Shown here: positions 38,168-46,123 of the stretch, in pieces | Layout: each line of letters starts with the position of its first letter | How positions within the stretch are numbered: the first letter of the stretch is position 1 | Source: Haloferula sp. BvORR071 | GTDB lineage: Bacteria; Verrucomicrobiota; Verrucomicrobiia; Verrucomicrobiales; Akkermansiaceae | Length of the DNA: 64,000 nt | Assembly (NCBI RefSeq): GCF_000739615.1 | Contig: NZ_BATP01000061.1 | Location: 36,888-100,887, forward strand | Direction: 5' to 3' | Notes under the pieces: model-generated | The model's input: only the letters and a program-made list of their open reading frames with translations | Told to the model about the DNA's origin: nothing | Databases searched by the model: none | Position numbers and translations under genes: made by a program

Positions 38168-38269
38168 GCGGAAGGCGGAAGGCGGAAGGCGGAAGGCGGA
38201 AGGCGGAAGGCGGAAGGCGGAAGGCGGAAGGCGGAAGGCGGAAGGCGGAAGGCGGAAGGCGGAAGGCGG
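38168..38269. repeat. Heptamer tandem repeat GCGGAAG, 14.6 copies
   Basis: Fourteen exact copies of GCGGAAG plus GCGG. A heptamer reads through all three frames, so a reading frame across it gives a repeated GRRKAEG motif; I do not take that as a real protein. It begins 8 bases after GTGGGGA in otherwise non-repetitive DNA and lies 20 bp from the DoxX stop. A perfect array implies recent slippage. Confidence 0.95.
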
Positions 38270-38288
38270 GGCTGATCCCAGGTGATCT

Positions 38289-38681
38289 TCAAGCGCGGTG
38301 ATCGCGCTGCGCGTGCAGGCAGCTACGATACACCCAGTAGATGAAGACGGCTTGGAAGGGTAGTCTGGCCCAGAGTGCCCATGGTGGGATCTGCATGCGG
38401 GGCCAGCCGTGTAGGGCCATGTGCAGATTCGCGGGGAACACCGCCAGCAGCAACGCGATCAATCCCCAGGCGGCAGGTCTTCTGAGGGCGGGGATCAGGA
38501 CCCCGGCGCCGCCGAGGATTTCCGCGGCTCCGCTCACGGAGTTGAGCAATGCGGGCGAAGGGAAATAGGGCGGGATCATCGAGACGTAGATCCCGGGAAC
38601 CCGGAAGTGGTTCAGTCCGGCGAGGATGAAGAGGATCCCGAGAAGCGTGCGCGAGACTGCCCTGGAGCGCGGGTCACTCAT
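38289..38681 (-). CDS. DoxX-family membrane protein
   Basis: 130 aa from ATG 38681. Four transmembrane helices are present, with the DoxX/DoxD pattern LLGILFILAGLNHFRVP in the first helix, GAAEILGGAGVLIPALRRPA in the middle, and a last helix AVFIYWVYRSC. The family is associated with quinone or thiol redox proteins in the inner membrane; the substrate is unknown. The start upstream of MSDPRS is less likely. Confidence 0.85.
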   Translation of the reverse strand: MSDPRSRAVSRTLLGILFILAGLNHFRVPGIYVSMIPPYFPSPALLNSVSGAAEILGGAGVLIPALRRPAAWGLIALLLAVFPANLHMALHGWPRMQIPPWALWARLPFQAVFIYWVYRSCLHAQRDHRA

Positions 38682-38706
38682 CCTGGATTTGGGAGTGAGA
38701 ACGACG

Positions 38707-38818
38707 GAATCCACGGAACACACGGAAAGAAGAGGAGTTGGGTTTTGGCGGTTCCATGAGCGAACGCTGCATTTCTATTTCCCTGCAAGGCTTCATCTCC
38801 GGTGTATTTCGTGGTTTT
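38707..38818. repeat. Second CACGGAT-type repeat unit
   Basis: Begins AATCCACGGAACACACGGAAA and ends ATTTCGTGGTTTTC, with inverted ends like the unit at 37246-37310 but with a different interior. It lies between the divergent or tail-adjacent doxX and esterase genes. Confidence 0.45.
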
Positions 38819-38834
38819 CCATTTCCACCCGAGC

Positions 38835-39689
38835 TCATTGCTTCAAGTGTTGGTCGAGGAAAGCGATGGCGGCATCCATCGCCGTGCCGGGGAATAGGAA
38901 TGCGCCGATATGGCCCTTTCCTTCGAGCCAGAATACTTGCGTGTCGAAGCCGTGCCTGCGGTAGGCTGCCTGCATACGGCGCGCGTGCTCCGGTGGGACC
39001 GTGGTGTCAGCGGTGCCCTGATAGATGAAAATCGGCGGACTGGCGGAGGTGACGTGACTCAGCGGCGATGCCTCGTGGACCCGCGCGGGGATGTCCGGGA
39101 CTTTGGCTCCGAGGAAGGCGTCGACGTCTTCACTGTCGGGAAACAAGCTGAGGTCGAATGGCGCGCTGGCGGTAACGATCGCGCGCAGCTTCTCGGGATT
39201 CCCGTCCCTGAGTGCGACCTGTGCGGCGAGATGGCCTCCGGCCGAATATCCGAAGACGGCAATGCGTGTCGGATCGATTCCGTAACGGGTGGCATTTCTC
39301 CGCATCCAGTGAATCGCCTCGCGAAGGTCATCGATGGGGGCGGGGTAGCGGAAGCCCGGGGTGCCGCGGTAGCCGGCGTTGACCACCACATAGCCGCGTT
39401 TCGCCAGGGCCTTGGCGATCGGAGTCATGGTCCAGCGGTCATCGTCCGCCTTCCAGCTGCCGCCATGGATCAAAAGCACGGCTGGTGCGGGTGGCCGGAG
39501 CGGGTCACGAGGGTGATAGACATCGGCGAGGAGCGGGGCCGGCCAAGGGGAAGGGCTGAAGCGCAAGTCGCGCTCGCGCGCTACCCCCTGCGGCACGGGA
39601 CCGACGAGGGGCATGGTGCAGGAGGCGAAGCTGGGAAGAAGGAGCGCGAGGAGGCCGAGCCATAGATGCCGGGGTGAGAGCGGGTTCAT
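38835..39689 (-). CDS. Alpha/beta hydrolase (esterase/acetyl-hydrolase type) lipoprotein
   Basis: 284 aa. A signal peptide ends with ASC (Cys24), probably lipidated. Oxyanion motif HGGSW is at 75-79, nucleophile Ser149 lies in GYSAGG, and the acid and base lie in GTADTTVPPEH and GKGHIGAF. The pattern is that of the BD-FAE/HSL-like esterase family acting on acylated sugars or short-chain esters at the cell surface. Substrate unknown. Confidence 0.92.
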   Translation of the reverse strand: MNPLSPRHLWLGLLALLLPSFASCTMPLVGPVPQGVARERDLRFSPSPWPAPLLADVYHPRDPLRPPAPAVLLIHGGSWKADDDRWTMTPIAKALAKRGYVVVNAGYRGTPGFRYPAPIDDLREAIHWMRRNATRYGIDPTRIAVFGYSAGGHLAAQVALRDGNPEKLRAIVTASAPFDLSLFPDSEDVDAFLGAKVPDIPARVHEASPLSHVTSASPPIFIYQGTADTTVPPEHARRMQAAYRRHGFDTQVFWLEGKGHIGAFLFPGTAMDAAIAFLDQHLKQ

Positions 39690-39737
39690 GGGGAGCAGCG
39701 GGGACCGATTGGGCGGCCCGCAGGCTCATGGCTCATA

Positions 39738-40286
39738 TCAGGCTTGGGAAAAATCACGCACTACAATGATCCGGTCGGGTGGCCCCAAATTTGACCGCGG
39801 GGTATTGCAGGAATCCGACCAGACGATCGACTTCCCCGTATCGGCAAACAGCCAGCGGCGATGGCAAAACCCGTCGCGAGTCCATTCGTGCCGCTCAATG
39901 CGGCGGCGAAGCTCTTGCTCGACCCAATCGGCAGCGAAGGAGGCGAACAGCGCGGGTGTGCCTCCACTGTCGCGTCTGGCAAAAACGTCGGGCAGGGTTG
40001 GATCAAGATCGGTAACCAGCTGGCCGGTTTCGTCTTCGCCAAGGACCACGCCGGTGCCGTCGAATTCGATTCGAAGGGTACGCAAGCAGACCTTGCTTTC
40101 CTGATCGCTGATATCAAGGGCTAGAACCAGTCTATCGTCCCCGCCTCTGCCCACCAAGGTATGGTCAGGTGATGAGCCTGGGATCCGCCAGGCATGTGCG
40201 CGATCCCGCAGTGTCTCTGCGAATGCCTGCTCGGCAGCGCTTCGGTAGTGGCCGATTTCAAACCACTCTGATGGGTCTTGAGGCAT
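39738..40286 (-). CDS. Hypothetical protein
   Basis: 182 aa. A soluble, acidic/aromatic protein with no signal peptide or membrane segment. Visible stretches such as LVLALDISDQESKVCLRTLRIEF and HRRWLFADTGKSI are beta-rich. I do not recognise the family. Codon use and length resemble neighbouring real genes. It is followed on the opposite strand by a family of small membrane proteins. Confidence 0.6.
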   Translation of the reverse strand: MPQDPSEWFEIGHYRSAAEQAFAETLRDRAHAWRIPGSSPDHTLVGRGGDDRLVLALDISDQESKVCLRTLRIEFDGTGVVLGEDETGQLVTDLDPTLPDVFARRDSGGTPALFASFAADWVEQELRRRIERHEWTRDGFCHRRWLFADTGKSIVWSDSCNTPRSNLGPPDRIIVVRDFSQA

Positions 40287-40415
40287 GGTTGAAAACGGGT
40301 GTGACCGACCAGGTTAAGTTCGAGATGGTCTGTGGAGACGGGTGAATTCTCAAGCCTCCTCTTGCAGCCGCTGGAGGGGCTTTTCTTTTGCGCGGTGGAT
40401 CGCCACGATGCTGCC

Positions 40416-40916
40416 GTGAAGCTTGCCTTGCTCCGCTCCATTACTTTCTGGTCCGGGATTGTGGTGATGGCATTCCTGTGCTGGGCGTGGCGGCATTCCC
40501 TCACGCATGGTGCCTTCGTCGCGCGGGGCAATTACCAGATCATTTCATTCTCCGGCGAGCTTTGCGTTTCTTATCCGAATGGGAAGAGTCTGGATGAGAT
40601 CCAATTCGGGAGCATTCCTCAGGCGAAGGAGGAGGCAGCACCTCTCTTGACGCTGCCCTGCTTCGCGCGCGGTGTGGGGAAGGAGCCGATCGGGGATGAG
40701 GAACCGGTTTATCAGACTGCTCGTGCGGAGGCGCTGGATTATGTCGCGTCGCGAAGTCCGGATGCGTGGCTTCTCTACGTGCCGTACTGGTGCGTGTTGG
40801 TGGCGGTGGTGGTTCCTTGGCTTGAGCTGTTGGTGTGGCGGGCGCGGAGGAGGCGGAAGGGACCGGCAAAGGCGCTTGATCAGCTCCGCGAGCCACAGGA
40901 GGCAGGCGGGGATTGA
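40416..40916 (+). CDS. Small two-helix membrane protein, paralog 1
   Basis: 166 aa from GTG 40416, chosen because it aligns with the starts of the two paralogs (VKLALLRSITFWSGIVVMAF). A first transmembrane helix at about 8-26 ends with CWAWRHSL. An extracytoplasmic domain of about 95 residues follows, and a second helix (PYWCVLVAVVVPWLELLVW) ends in Arg-rich RARRRRK. The family is not recognised. The gene is on the opposite strand to the other two copies and converges on copy 2, 14 bp apart. Confidence 0.72.
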   Translation: MKLALLRSITFWSGIVVMAFLCWAWRHSLTHGAFVARGNYQIISFSGELCVSYPNGKSLDEIQFGSIPQAKEEAAPLLTLPCFARGVGKEPIGDEEPVYQTARAEALDYVASRSPDAWLLYVPYWCVLVAVVVPWLELLVWRARRRRKGPAKALDQLREPQEAGGD

Positions 40917-40930
40917 GTGCTCTTGTAGGC

Positions 40931-41412
40931 TTATAGTCCCTGTTGCAGTTTGGCTGCTGCGGTGCGCCTGCTCGCTCGCCAGGAGAGCAAGCCGAGCCAA
41001 AGGACGGCGACGGCAAGAAGGATGAGCCAATGAGGGATGAATAGCATCCACGCTTCGCTGCGGAAGCGAGTCATCGATCTCAGGAGCTTGTTCCGCTCGG
41101 TCTTTGAAGTGAGGTCTTCGGACGGGAGTTGGTCGATCGGGGTGCCTTGGCCACGGACGAACGCGATCCGCGTGATGGGGAAGTCGGCGGTCCAGTAGGT
41201 TGGGTCCAACTCAGAGCGAAAGGTGGTTTTGGAAAAGCGGGTGTTGCTCTCACCAGCGAGAACTCCGACAAAGCCCCCGGAGTTCATCACCGTCATTCGC
41301 TGGACATGGATCCCGCTTCCCATCGTGGACGAATCGCGCCATGCCCAGACGATGAAGCCATCACGAGCAGGCCGGACCAGAAGGTGATGGAGCGGTGAAG
41401 GGCCAGTTTCAT
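40931..41412 (-). pseudogene. Small two-helix membrane protein, paralog 2, frameshifted
   Basis: The start ATG 41412 encodes MKLALHRSITFWSGLLVMA, and a one-base deletion then shifts the frame. The other frame continues FIVWAWRDSSTMGSGIHVQ ... to EAWMLFIPHWLILLAVAVLW, exactly the rest of the family. The joint is GTGATGGC-TTCATC, where paralogs have ATGGCATTC or ATGAGCTTT. The length (482 nt) is not divisible by three. Its start overlaps the stop of paralog 3 by ATGA. It could be a sequencing error or a recent mutation. Confidence 0.78.
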
Positions 41413-41894
41413 GGATTGATTGCAGCTTTGTTTCGCCTGCGTGCGCGCCAGAAGAGCAAGCCAAGCCAAAGGGTGGCGACTGCGAGGAGGATGAGCCAAT
41501 AGGGGATGAAGATCACCTTCCAACTGGGAGGATAGGTCAGCGCATCCACCCATTGATCATGGTGATAGGACCGCTTCTGATGTCTCCCGGAGGGATCGTA
41601 TACCTCGGTGCGAGGTCTCCCTCCTTCCATCAGAAAGGGGGAAGGGAAGGGTTCCGCCACCAAGTTTGACGAAGAGAGATAGGACCGCTCCCACAGCCAG
41701 TCCCCAACCGGGGCATTGGGGAGCCACTTCGCGGAAAAGCCGCCAGCGATGCTCGTGACCCAAGTCCCGCCTTGGTTCCAGCGATGATACAGCGTAGTGG
41801 CGCGAATCAGCGAATCCGACCAAGCCCAGCAAACAAAGCTCATGACCAGCAAGCCGAACCAAAATATCAAGGAACGATGCAGGGCCAGTTTCAC
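41409..41894 (-). CDS. Small two-helix membrane protein, paralog 3
   Basis: 161 aa from GTG 41894 (VKLALHRSLIFWFGLLVMSF), as in paralog 1. Helix one is at about 8-26. The extracytoplasmic part contains YHRWNQGGTWVTSIAGGFSA, and helix two (IPYWLILLAVATLWLGLLFW) ends RARRRNK. It precedes paralog 2 with an ATGA overlap. Function unknown; the repeated copies suggest a locally expanding family. Confidence 0.72.
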   Translation of the reverse strand: MKLALHRSLIFWFGLLVMSFVCWAWSDSLIRATTLYHRWNQGGTWVTSIAGGFSAKWLPNAPVGDWLWERSYLSSSNLVAEPFPSPFLMEGGRPRTEVYDPSGRHQKRSYHHDQWVDALTYPPSWKVIFIPYWLILLAVATLWLGLLFWRARRRNKAAINP

Positions 41895-42433
41895 CCCGCG
41901 AGCTTGGCGACCGGCGGCAAAAAAGCTATCAGGAAGCAGATATGGCGGGCATCTCTGGAGATGGAGGACGGTCTGGTCGGGTTGGTGGAGGATGAGTAGG
42001 AGGTGATTCGGACAGCGCAGCAACCCGCTTCGGGGAGGGATGGTCTTCTTGGGTGGTACTCTGGGCTATGGGATGGAACGGCGTTGCTGTCCCGGGAGGT
42101 TTGGGGTGGGTTGTTAGGGTGGCTCGCTGGAAAGGGTAAGTTCGCCCGCGAATGGCTCGTGATTGGGGCGATATCGCAGGGACGCAGAGCAAGCGGGAGC
42201 TGGTTTCCGCATGGATCGATCAGGTGATAGGCCAGAAGCATGAGGCGTCCCTTTGGGACGAAGCGAGGTCCACGAAATCGGGGCTAATCACGTGCCATTC
42301 GTCGCCGCTCTCCGTTGAGCGGATTTTGAGTGACGGCTCGCTCGACCGCCCAAGCCGGCTAAAGACCGGTGCACCCAGTAGGCTGTCCGTTGGGCGGGCT
42401 TTGCTGGACCTGATCGCCCTCGGCGCAAAAAAG
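41895..42433. other. Intergenic region with a REP-like palindrome
   Basis: About 540 bases with no supportable gene. It contains one REP-like palindrome (42246-42260), described separately. Open frames here do not show a recognisable product. The tRNA-Lys terminator starts at 42434. Confidence 0.55.
42246..42260. repeat. REP-like palindrome, copy A
   Basis: CGTCCC-TTT-GGGACG, embedded in GCATGAGGCGTCCCTTTGGG and followed by AAGCGAG. Two similar units lie at 43918-43934 and 43984-43999. Confidence 0.5.
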
Positions 42434-42461
42434 AAGGAAGGGATCTTTCGATCCCTTCCTT
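42434..42461 (-). terminator. Terminator downstream of tRNA-Lys
   Basis: A 12-bp stem AAGGAAGGGATC / GATCCCTTCCTT with a 4-nt loop. On the minus strand it is followed by CTTTTTTG, so it terminates the tRNA transcript. Confidence 0.9.
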
Positions 42462-42474
42462 GCTGTTTTGAAAG

Positions 42475-42550
42475 TGGTACCCCGACTTGGACTCGAACCA
42501 AGGACCAAAAGATTAAGAGTCTTCTGCTCTACCAACTGAGCTATCGAGGC
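42475..42550 (-). tRNA. tRNA-Lys (anticodon CTT)
   Basis: A 76-nt cloverleaf on the minus strand. Acceptor 5' GCCTCGA pairs with TCGGGGT plus discriminator A and an encoded CCA. The D-arm is AGCTCAGTTGGTAGAGC, the anticodon loop CTCTTAA gives anticodon CTT (codon AAG), and the T-arm is CTTGGTTCGAGTCCAAG. It is followed by a strong terminator. Confidence 0.96.
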
Positions 42551-42658
42551 TTTGTGTTTCCTGCCTTGCGGCGGGGCCGGAAGGATGCATTTCGATTCGG
42601 GCCGCGCAAGAGGAATTTTGACGGAAATGTGATTTTAGTTCGTCTGGTCCGCCGCTCC

Positions 42659-43774
42659 TTATTTCGCGGGGAGGAAGAGGATGCAGATGGGATTCGGGGC
42701 GGTGGCAGTGGCCTTGGGCTCGCTGAGTTTGCCGGTGGCGGGGTCGAGGGGGAGGGCGGCGATGGAGTTGGTGTCCTGGTGGGCGCAGAGGAGCCATTTA
42801 CCATCGGGGGTGATGGCGAAGTGGCGGGGGACCTTGCCGCCGCAGGGGGCGATCTGGAGGGAGCTCAGTTTGCCGGAGGCGGCGTCGCGGGCGTAGACGG
42901 CGATGCTGTCGTGGCCGCGGTTCGAGGCGTAGACGAACTTGCCATTCGGGTGGACGGCGATCTCGGCGGTGGTGCTGCGGGTCTGGTCGCCCTCCGGAAG
43001 GGTGGTGATGGTCTGGAGGGTGGTGAACTTGCCAGCCTTCGCATCGTAGCTGCAGGCGGTGACGGTGTTATCGAGTTCATCGACGATGTAGGCGTGACGG
43101 CCGTCGGGCGAGAAGTCGAGGTGGCGTGGGCCAGCGCCTGGGGCTGAGGTCCAGGTGTCCGGGGTCTCAGAGACGGGCTTGGCGGTCTTGGGATCGATGG
43201 TCCAGGTGAGAATCTTATCGAGGCCGAGGTCGGTATCGTGGAGGAAGTCGCCGCGGAAGTAGACGCCGTGGGAGTGGGGGCCTTCCTGGCGGCCTTTGTT
43301 AGGGCCCATGCCTTCGGTGATTTTCTTGGCGAAGGCGGGCTCCTTCGGGATGCCATCGGCATCGAGGTGAAAGGTGGTGGTGGTGCCATCGCTGTAATTG
43401 GCGAGGGCGAGGACGCTGCCGCTTGCATTCAGCGCGAGGTGGCAGGGGTTGTTGCCGGCGGAGGTGGCTTCGGCGAGGAACTCGAGGGTGCTGCCCAACT
43501 TGAAGACGGCGACGCTGCCCTGCGGGAAAGCGGTGGATTTGCCGGCGGCGTAGAGGAGTGGCTTGCCGGGATGGAGGGCGAGGAAGCCGGGGCCATTGTA
43601 TTTGGCGCCGAGTTTGACTTCGCCGAATTGGGCGGTGTCGGGATCGAAGCTGGAGAGGTAGATGCCTTCGCTCTTGCCGCTGCCCCCGGCATTGGTGCCG
43701 ATGGCGAAGGGGAGGGGGGCGGCGGAGGAGAGGGAGATGGAGGCGAGGCCGAAGAGGAGAAGTCGGGGTTTCAT
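42659..43774 (-). CDS. Secreted lactonase-family beta-propeller (6-phosphogluconolactonase-like)
   Basis: 371 aa from ATG 43774, giving the signal peptide MKPRLLLFGLASISLSSAA. Seven-bladed propeller of the Pgl/YbhE-type lactonase family, with repeated blades such as GPRHLDFSPDGRHAYIVDE and RSTTAEIAVHPNGKFVYASN, and the end DGKWLLCAHQDTNSI. Family members open sugar lactones. The secreted form suggests action on periplasmic lactones; the exact substrate is unknown. Confidence 0.92.
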   Translation of the reverse strand: MKPRLLLFGLASISLSSAAPLPFAIGTNAGGSGKSEGIYLSSFDPDTAQFGEVKLGAKYNGPGFLALHPGKPLLYAAGKSTAFPQGSVAVFKLGSTLEFLAEATSAGNNPCHLALNASGSVLALANYSDGTTTTFHLDADGIPKEPAFAKKITEGMGPNKGRQEGPHSHGVYFRGDFLHDTDLGLDKILTWTIDPKTAKPVSETPDTWTSAPGAGPRHLDFSPDGRHAYIVDELDNTVTACSYDAKAGKFTTLQTITTLPEGDQTRSTTAEIAVHPNGKFVYASNRGHDSIAVYARDAASGKLSSLQIAPCGGKVPRHFAITPDGKWLLCAHQDTNSIAALPLDPATGKLSEPKATATAPNPICILFLPAK

Positions 43775-43917
43775 GATTCGGGGATTACGGGGAGGCAAGG
43801 GTGGGGGCTTCCAATCGAGTTCGTCATCGGGAATCGAGATAAGATCGATGAGAGAAGAAAGGAAAGCGGAGGTGAGGGATGGACCTCATCTGGGCGAATG
43901 GCCGTTCCCCGCATAAG

Positions 43918-43999
43918 GCGTCCCTTCAGGACGCAATGATGCGCTGGCGCTTACCCGGCACTTCGTGCCGGGCTTTTATGAGTCGTCCCGATTGGGACG
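43918..43999. repeat. Cluster of REP-like hairpins (copies B and C)
   Basis: GCGTCC-CTTCA-GGACGC (43918-43934), CCCGGCAC-TTC-GTGCCGGG (43954-43972), and CGTCCC-GATT-GGGACG followed by AAGCG (43984-43999). Copies B and C share their outer sequence with copy A at 42246. The middle hairpin is followed by CTTTTA, and the cluster lies just past the uxaC stop. Confidence 0.6.
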
Positions 44000-44006
44000 A
44001 AGCGGC

Positions 44007-45407
44007 TCAGAATCCGAAGTAGCGCTGGGCGTTGCCACTGCAGACGTCGGCGATGAGCTTGGAGAGGGCGCCGAAGTCATCGGGAAGTTCGCCGCGGTCG
44101 GCTTCGGTGCCGATGAGGTTGCAGAGGATGCGGCGGAAGTATTCGTGGCGCGGGAAGGAGAGGAAGGAGCGCGAGTCCGTGAGCATGCCGACGAAGCGGG
44201 AGAGAAGGCCGGTGGCGGAGAGTGCGTTGAGCTGGAGTTCCATGCCGTCCTTCTGGTCGGCGAACCACCAGCCGGAGCCGAACTGGATCTTGCCGGGGAC
44301 AGTACCGTCCTGGAAGGCACCGGTCATGGCGGCGAAGAGGTAGTTGTCGCGCGGGTTGATGTTGTAGAGGATGACCTGCGGGAGTGCGCCGCGGTTGGCG
44401 AGGGTGCCGAGGTAGGTGACGAGGGCGGCGCCCTGGCGTTCATCGCCGATGGTATCGAAGCCGGCGTCCGGACCTAACAGGGCGGACATGCGCGGGTTGA
44501 CATTGCGGAAGGGGCCGAGGTGCAGCTGCTTGGTCCAGCCCTTCGCCGCGTCTTGCTGGCCGAAGAAGACCATGAGGAAGAAGCAGAACTTTTCCTTCTC
44601 TTCGTAGCTCACGGGCAGGCCGCGGCGGGCCTTGTCGAAGATGATCGAGGCATCGGCATCATCGCAGGGGATGGCAGGACAGCGGTCGAGGCCGTGGTCG
44701 GAGAGGCGGCAGCCGAGGGCGTGGAAGTCGTCGTGGCGCTTCTGGAGGGCCTGGAGGAGATCCGAGACGTGGTGGATGCTGGTATCAGTGACTTCCTCGA
44801 GCTTCTCGATCCAGGTGTCGAAGGCCTTGGGTTGGTCGACTTGGAAGGCCTTGTCGGGCCGGAAGGTGGGCAGGACCTTGGTGGCGAGGTTACTGTTAGA
44901 GAGGGTCTCGTGATGGCGCAGCGGATCGGCGGGATCGTCGGTGGTGCCGACCATCTTGACCTTGAATTTATCGAGGATGCCGTGGACGCAGAAGTCGGGC
45001 TCGGCGAGGCGGGCATTGGCTTGCTCCCAGATCTCATCGGCGGTGTCCGGGCTGAGCAGGGTATTGATGCCGAAGTAGCGGCGCAGCTCGAGATGGGTCC
45101 AGTGGTGGATGGGATTGCGGAGCGTGTAGGGCACGGTCTCGGCCCATGCCTGGAACTTCTCGCGCGGGGAGGCGGAGCCGGTGATGTATTCCTCGTCGAT
45201 GCCGTTGGCGCGGAGCAGGCGCCACTTGTAGTGATCGCCGCCAAGCCAGATGTCGGCGAGGTTGTCCCAGCGGTGATTGGTGGCGATCTCCGCGGGGGAG
45301 AGGTGGCAGTGGTAGTCGAAGATCGGCTGGTCCTTGGCGACTTCGTGGAAAAGCCGGCGGGCGGTGGGGGAAGTCAGCAGGAAGGATTCTTCGTCGAGGT
45401 ACGGCAT
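44007..45407 (-). CDS. uxaC: Uronate isomerase (glucuronate isomerase)
   Basis: 466 aa, close to E. coli UxaC (470 aa). It isomerises D-glucuronate or D-galacturonate to fructuronate or tagaturonate in uronate degradation. It begins MPYLDEESFLLTSPTARRLF and contains the metal-binding motif DYHCHL, with the conserved NPRMSALLG and end GDVCSGNAQRYFGF-like tail (IADVCSGNAQRYFGF). The start at 45407 fits the family; an ATG at 45458 would add 17 residues and sit only 5-21 bp after the putative operator. Its pathway partner may be the SDR at 4816-5604. Confidence 0.96.
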   Translation of the reverse strand: MPYLDEESFLLTSPTARRLFHEVAKDQPIFDYHCHLSPAEIATNHRWDNLADIWLGGDHYKWRLLRANGIDEEYITGSASPREKFQAWAETVPYTLRNPIHHWTHLELRRYFGINTLLSPDTADEIWEQANARLAEPDFCVHGILDKFKVKMVGTTDDPADPLRHHETLSNSNLATKVLPTFRPDKAFQVDQPKAFDTWIEKLEEVTDTSIHHVSDLLQALQKRHDDFHALGCRLSDHGLDRCPAIPCDDADASIIFDKARRGLPVSYEEKEKFCFFLMVFFGQQDAAKGWTKQLHLGPFRNVNPRMSALLGPDAGFDTIGDERQGAALVTYLGTLANRGALPQVILYNINPRDNYLFAAMTGAFQDGTVPGKIQFGSGWWFADQKDGMELQLNALSATGLLSRFVGMLTDSRSFLSFPRHEYFRRILCNLIGTEADRGELPDDFGALSKLIADVCSGNAQRYFGF

Positions 45408-45462
45408 GGGCTTGGCGGGACGATGGGCGGGAAGGCGGGGGGAGGGCAAGTCCGGCATTGTA

Positions 45463-45479
45463 AAGTTGTCGGACAAATT
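45463..45479. promoter_or_regulatory. GntR-type operator upstream of uxaC
   Basis: AAGTTGTCGGACAAATT, with core TTGTC-G-GACAA an 11-bp palindrome (45466-45476), lies 56-72 bp before the uxaC start. FadR/UxuR-type GntR regulators bind TNGTNNNACNA palindromes. On the minus strand a TACAAT-like -10 lies just downstream, so a regulator here would block the promoter. Confidence 0.5.
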
Positions 45480-45490
45480 TAACCTGCGCC

Positions 45491-46123
45491 TCAGCGCGCG
45501 GGATTCTTCGGTGTCAGCAGGTGGTCGAGACCGAGGAGGGCGAAGCCGCCGGTGAGGAATGCAGTGCCGATCGCGGCAGAGTTCAGGGCGACGCGGAGGG
45601 GGCCGAGGTGAGCAAGATCCAGGAAGGGATAGGGAGAATCGCCCCCGTGAGCGAGTGCCCAAATGAGGTAGCTGGCAGGCCAAGAAAGCCAGAGGAAGGG
45701 GTGGCTCCAAGTGAGCTTGGCCCTCTCGACATAGGCGACCCAGAGGAGGAGCTGCAGAAGTGGGGGCACGTGGTGGTGGAGGAGGTCTGCCCATAGCTGC
45801 TTGCCCTCGGGATTCCACAGTTTGGCGAGAAGGCTCATGTAGATGATCTTCACCATAAGGATGTAGAGCGTGAGGGCGGCTTGGATGGAGGGGCTGCGGA
45901 AGAAATTTCCGGGGCGGGATGAGGGCGCGACAAGGCAGATTGCCTGCGCGAGGACGAGCAGGGTATTGGTGAGGATGGTGAAATAGGAGGAGAGCTTCCA
46001 GAGGACCGCGGCAGTGCCGAGGCCGCGGGCGGCGAAGAGCTCCGCGGTGACTTGATATTGGAGAGTGAGACCTGCGATGCCGGTGAGGACGATGGCGAGG
46101 CGGAGGGGGCGTTCGAGCGTCAT
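45491..46123 (-). CDS. Pr6Pr-family membrane protein
   Basis: 210 aa from ATG 46123, fixed by the ATGA overlap with the HxlR stop. It has six hydrophobic segments with the family pattern FTILTNTLLVLAQAICLV and HHHVPPLLQLLLWVAYV, and the late PYPFLDL. The His-rich loop LLHHHVPPLLQ is typical of the FAR-17a/AIG1-like Pr6Pr group, whose members include fatty-acid-ester hydrolases in eukaryotes. The bacterial role is unknown. It is co-transcribed with an HxlR regulator. Confidence 0.82.
   Translation of the reverse strand: MTLERPLRLAIVLTGIAGLTLQYQVTAELFAARGLGTAAVLWKLSSYFTILTNTLLVLAQAICLVAPSSRPGNFFRSPSIQAALTLYILMVKIIYMSLLAKLWNPEGKQLWADLLHHHVPPLLQLLLWVAYVERAKLTWSHPFLWLSWPASYLIWALAHGGDSPYPFLDLAHLGPLRVALNSAAIGTAFLTGGFALLGLDHLLTPKNPAR

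Larger units (their letters stand above)
37202..38288. other. Gene-poor region with repeats and hairpins
   Basis: About 1.1 kb with no convincing gene. It contains a CACGGAT-type unit (37246-37310), GCGGATGGC direct repeats (about 37347-37371), several hairpins at about 37480-37690 (CTGGAAATCCAG, GGGAATCGCTCCC, GCCGCCGAAGTGCGGCGG, GGACCGT-N8-ACGGTTC), and the heptamer tandem repeat at 38168-38269. Short open frames here look like translated repeats. The hairpin block could be a structured RNA or a decayed mobile element; I cannot identify it. Confidence 0.6.

Noticed and set aside
38168..38269. Possible CRISPR array
   Set aside because: Units are 7 bp, contiguous and without spacers; no cas gene is in the window.
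37863..38285. 140-codon open frame through the heptamer repeat
   Set aside because: The C-terminal third is translated tandem repeat, the rest has no family resemblance, and no ribosome binding site is convincing.
42152..43147. Open frame of 331 codons across tRNA-Lys and antisense of the lactonase
   Set aside because: It overlaps the tRNA gene and runs antisense through the lactonase gene; no recognisable product.
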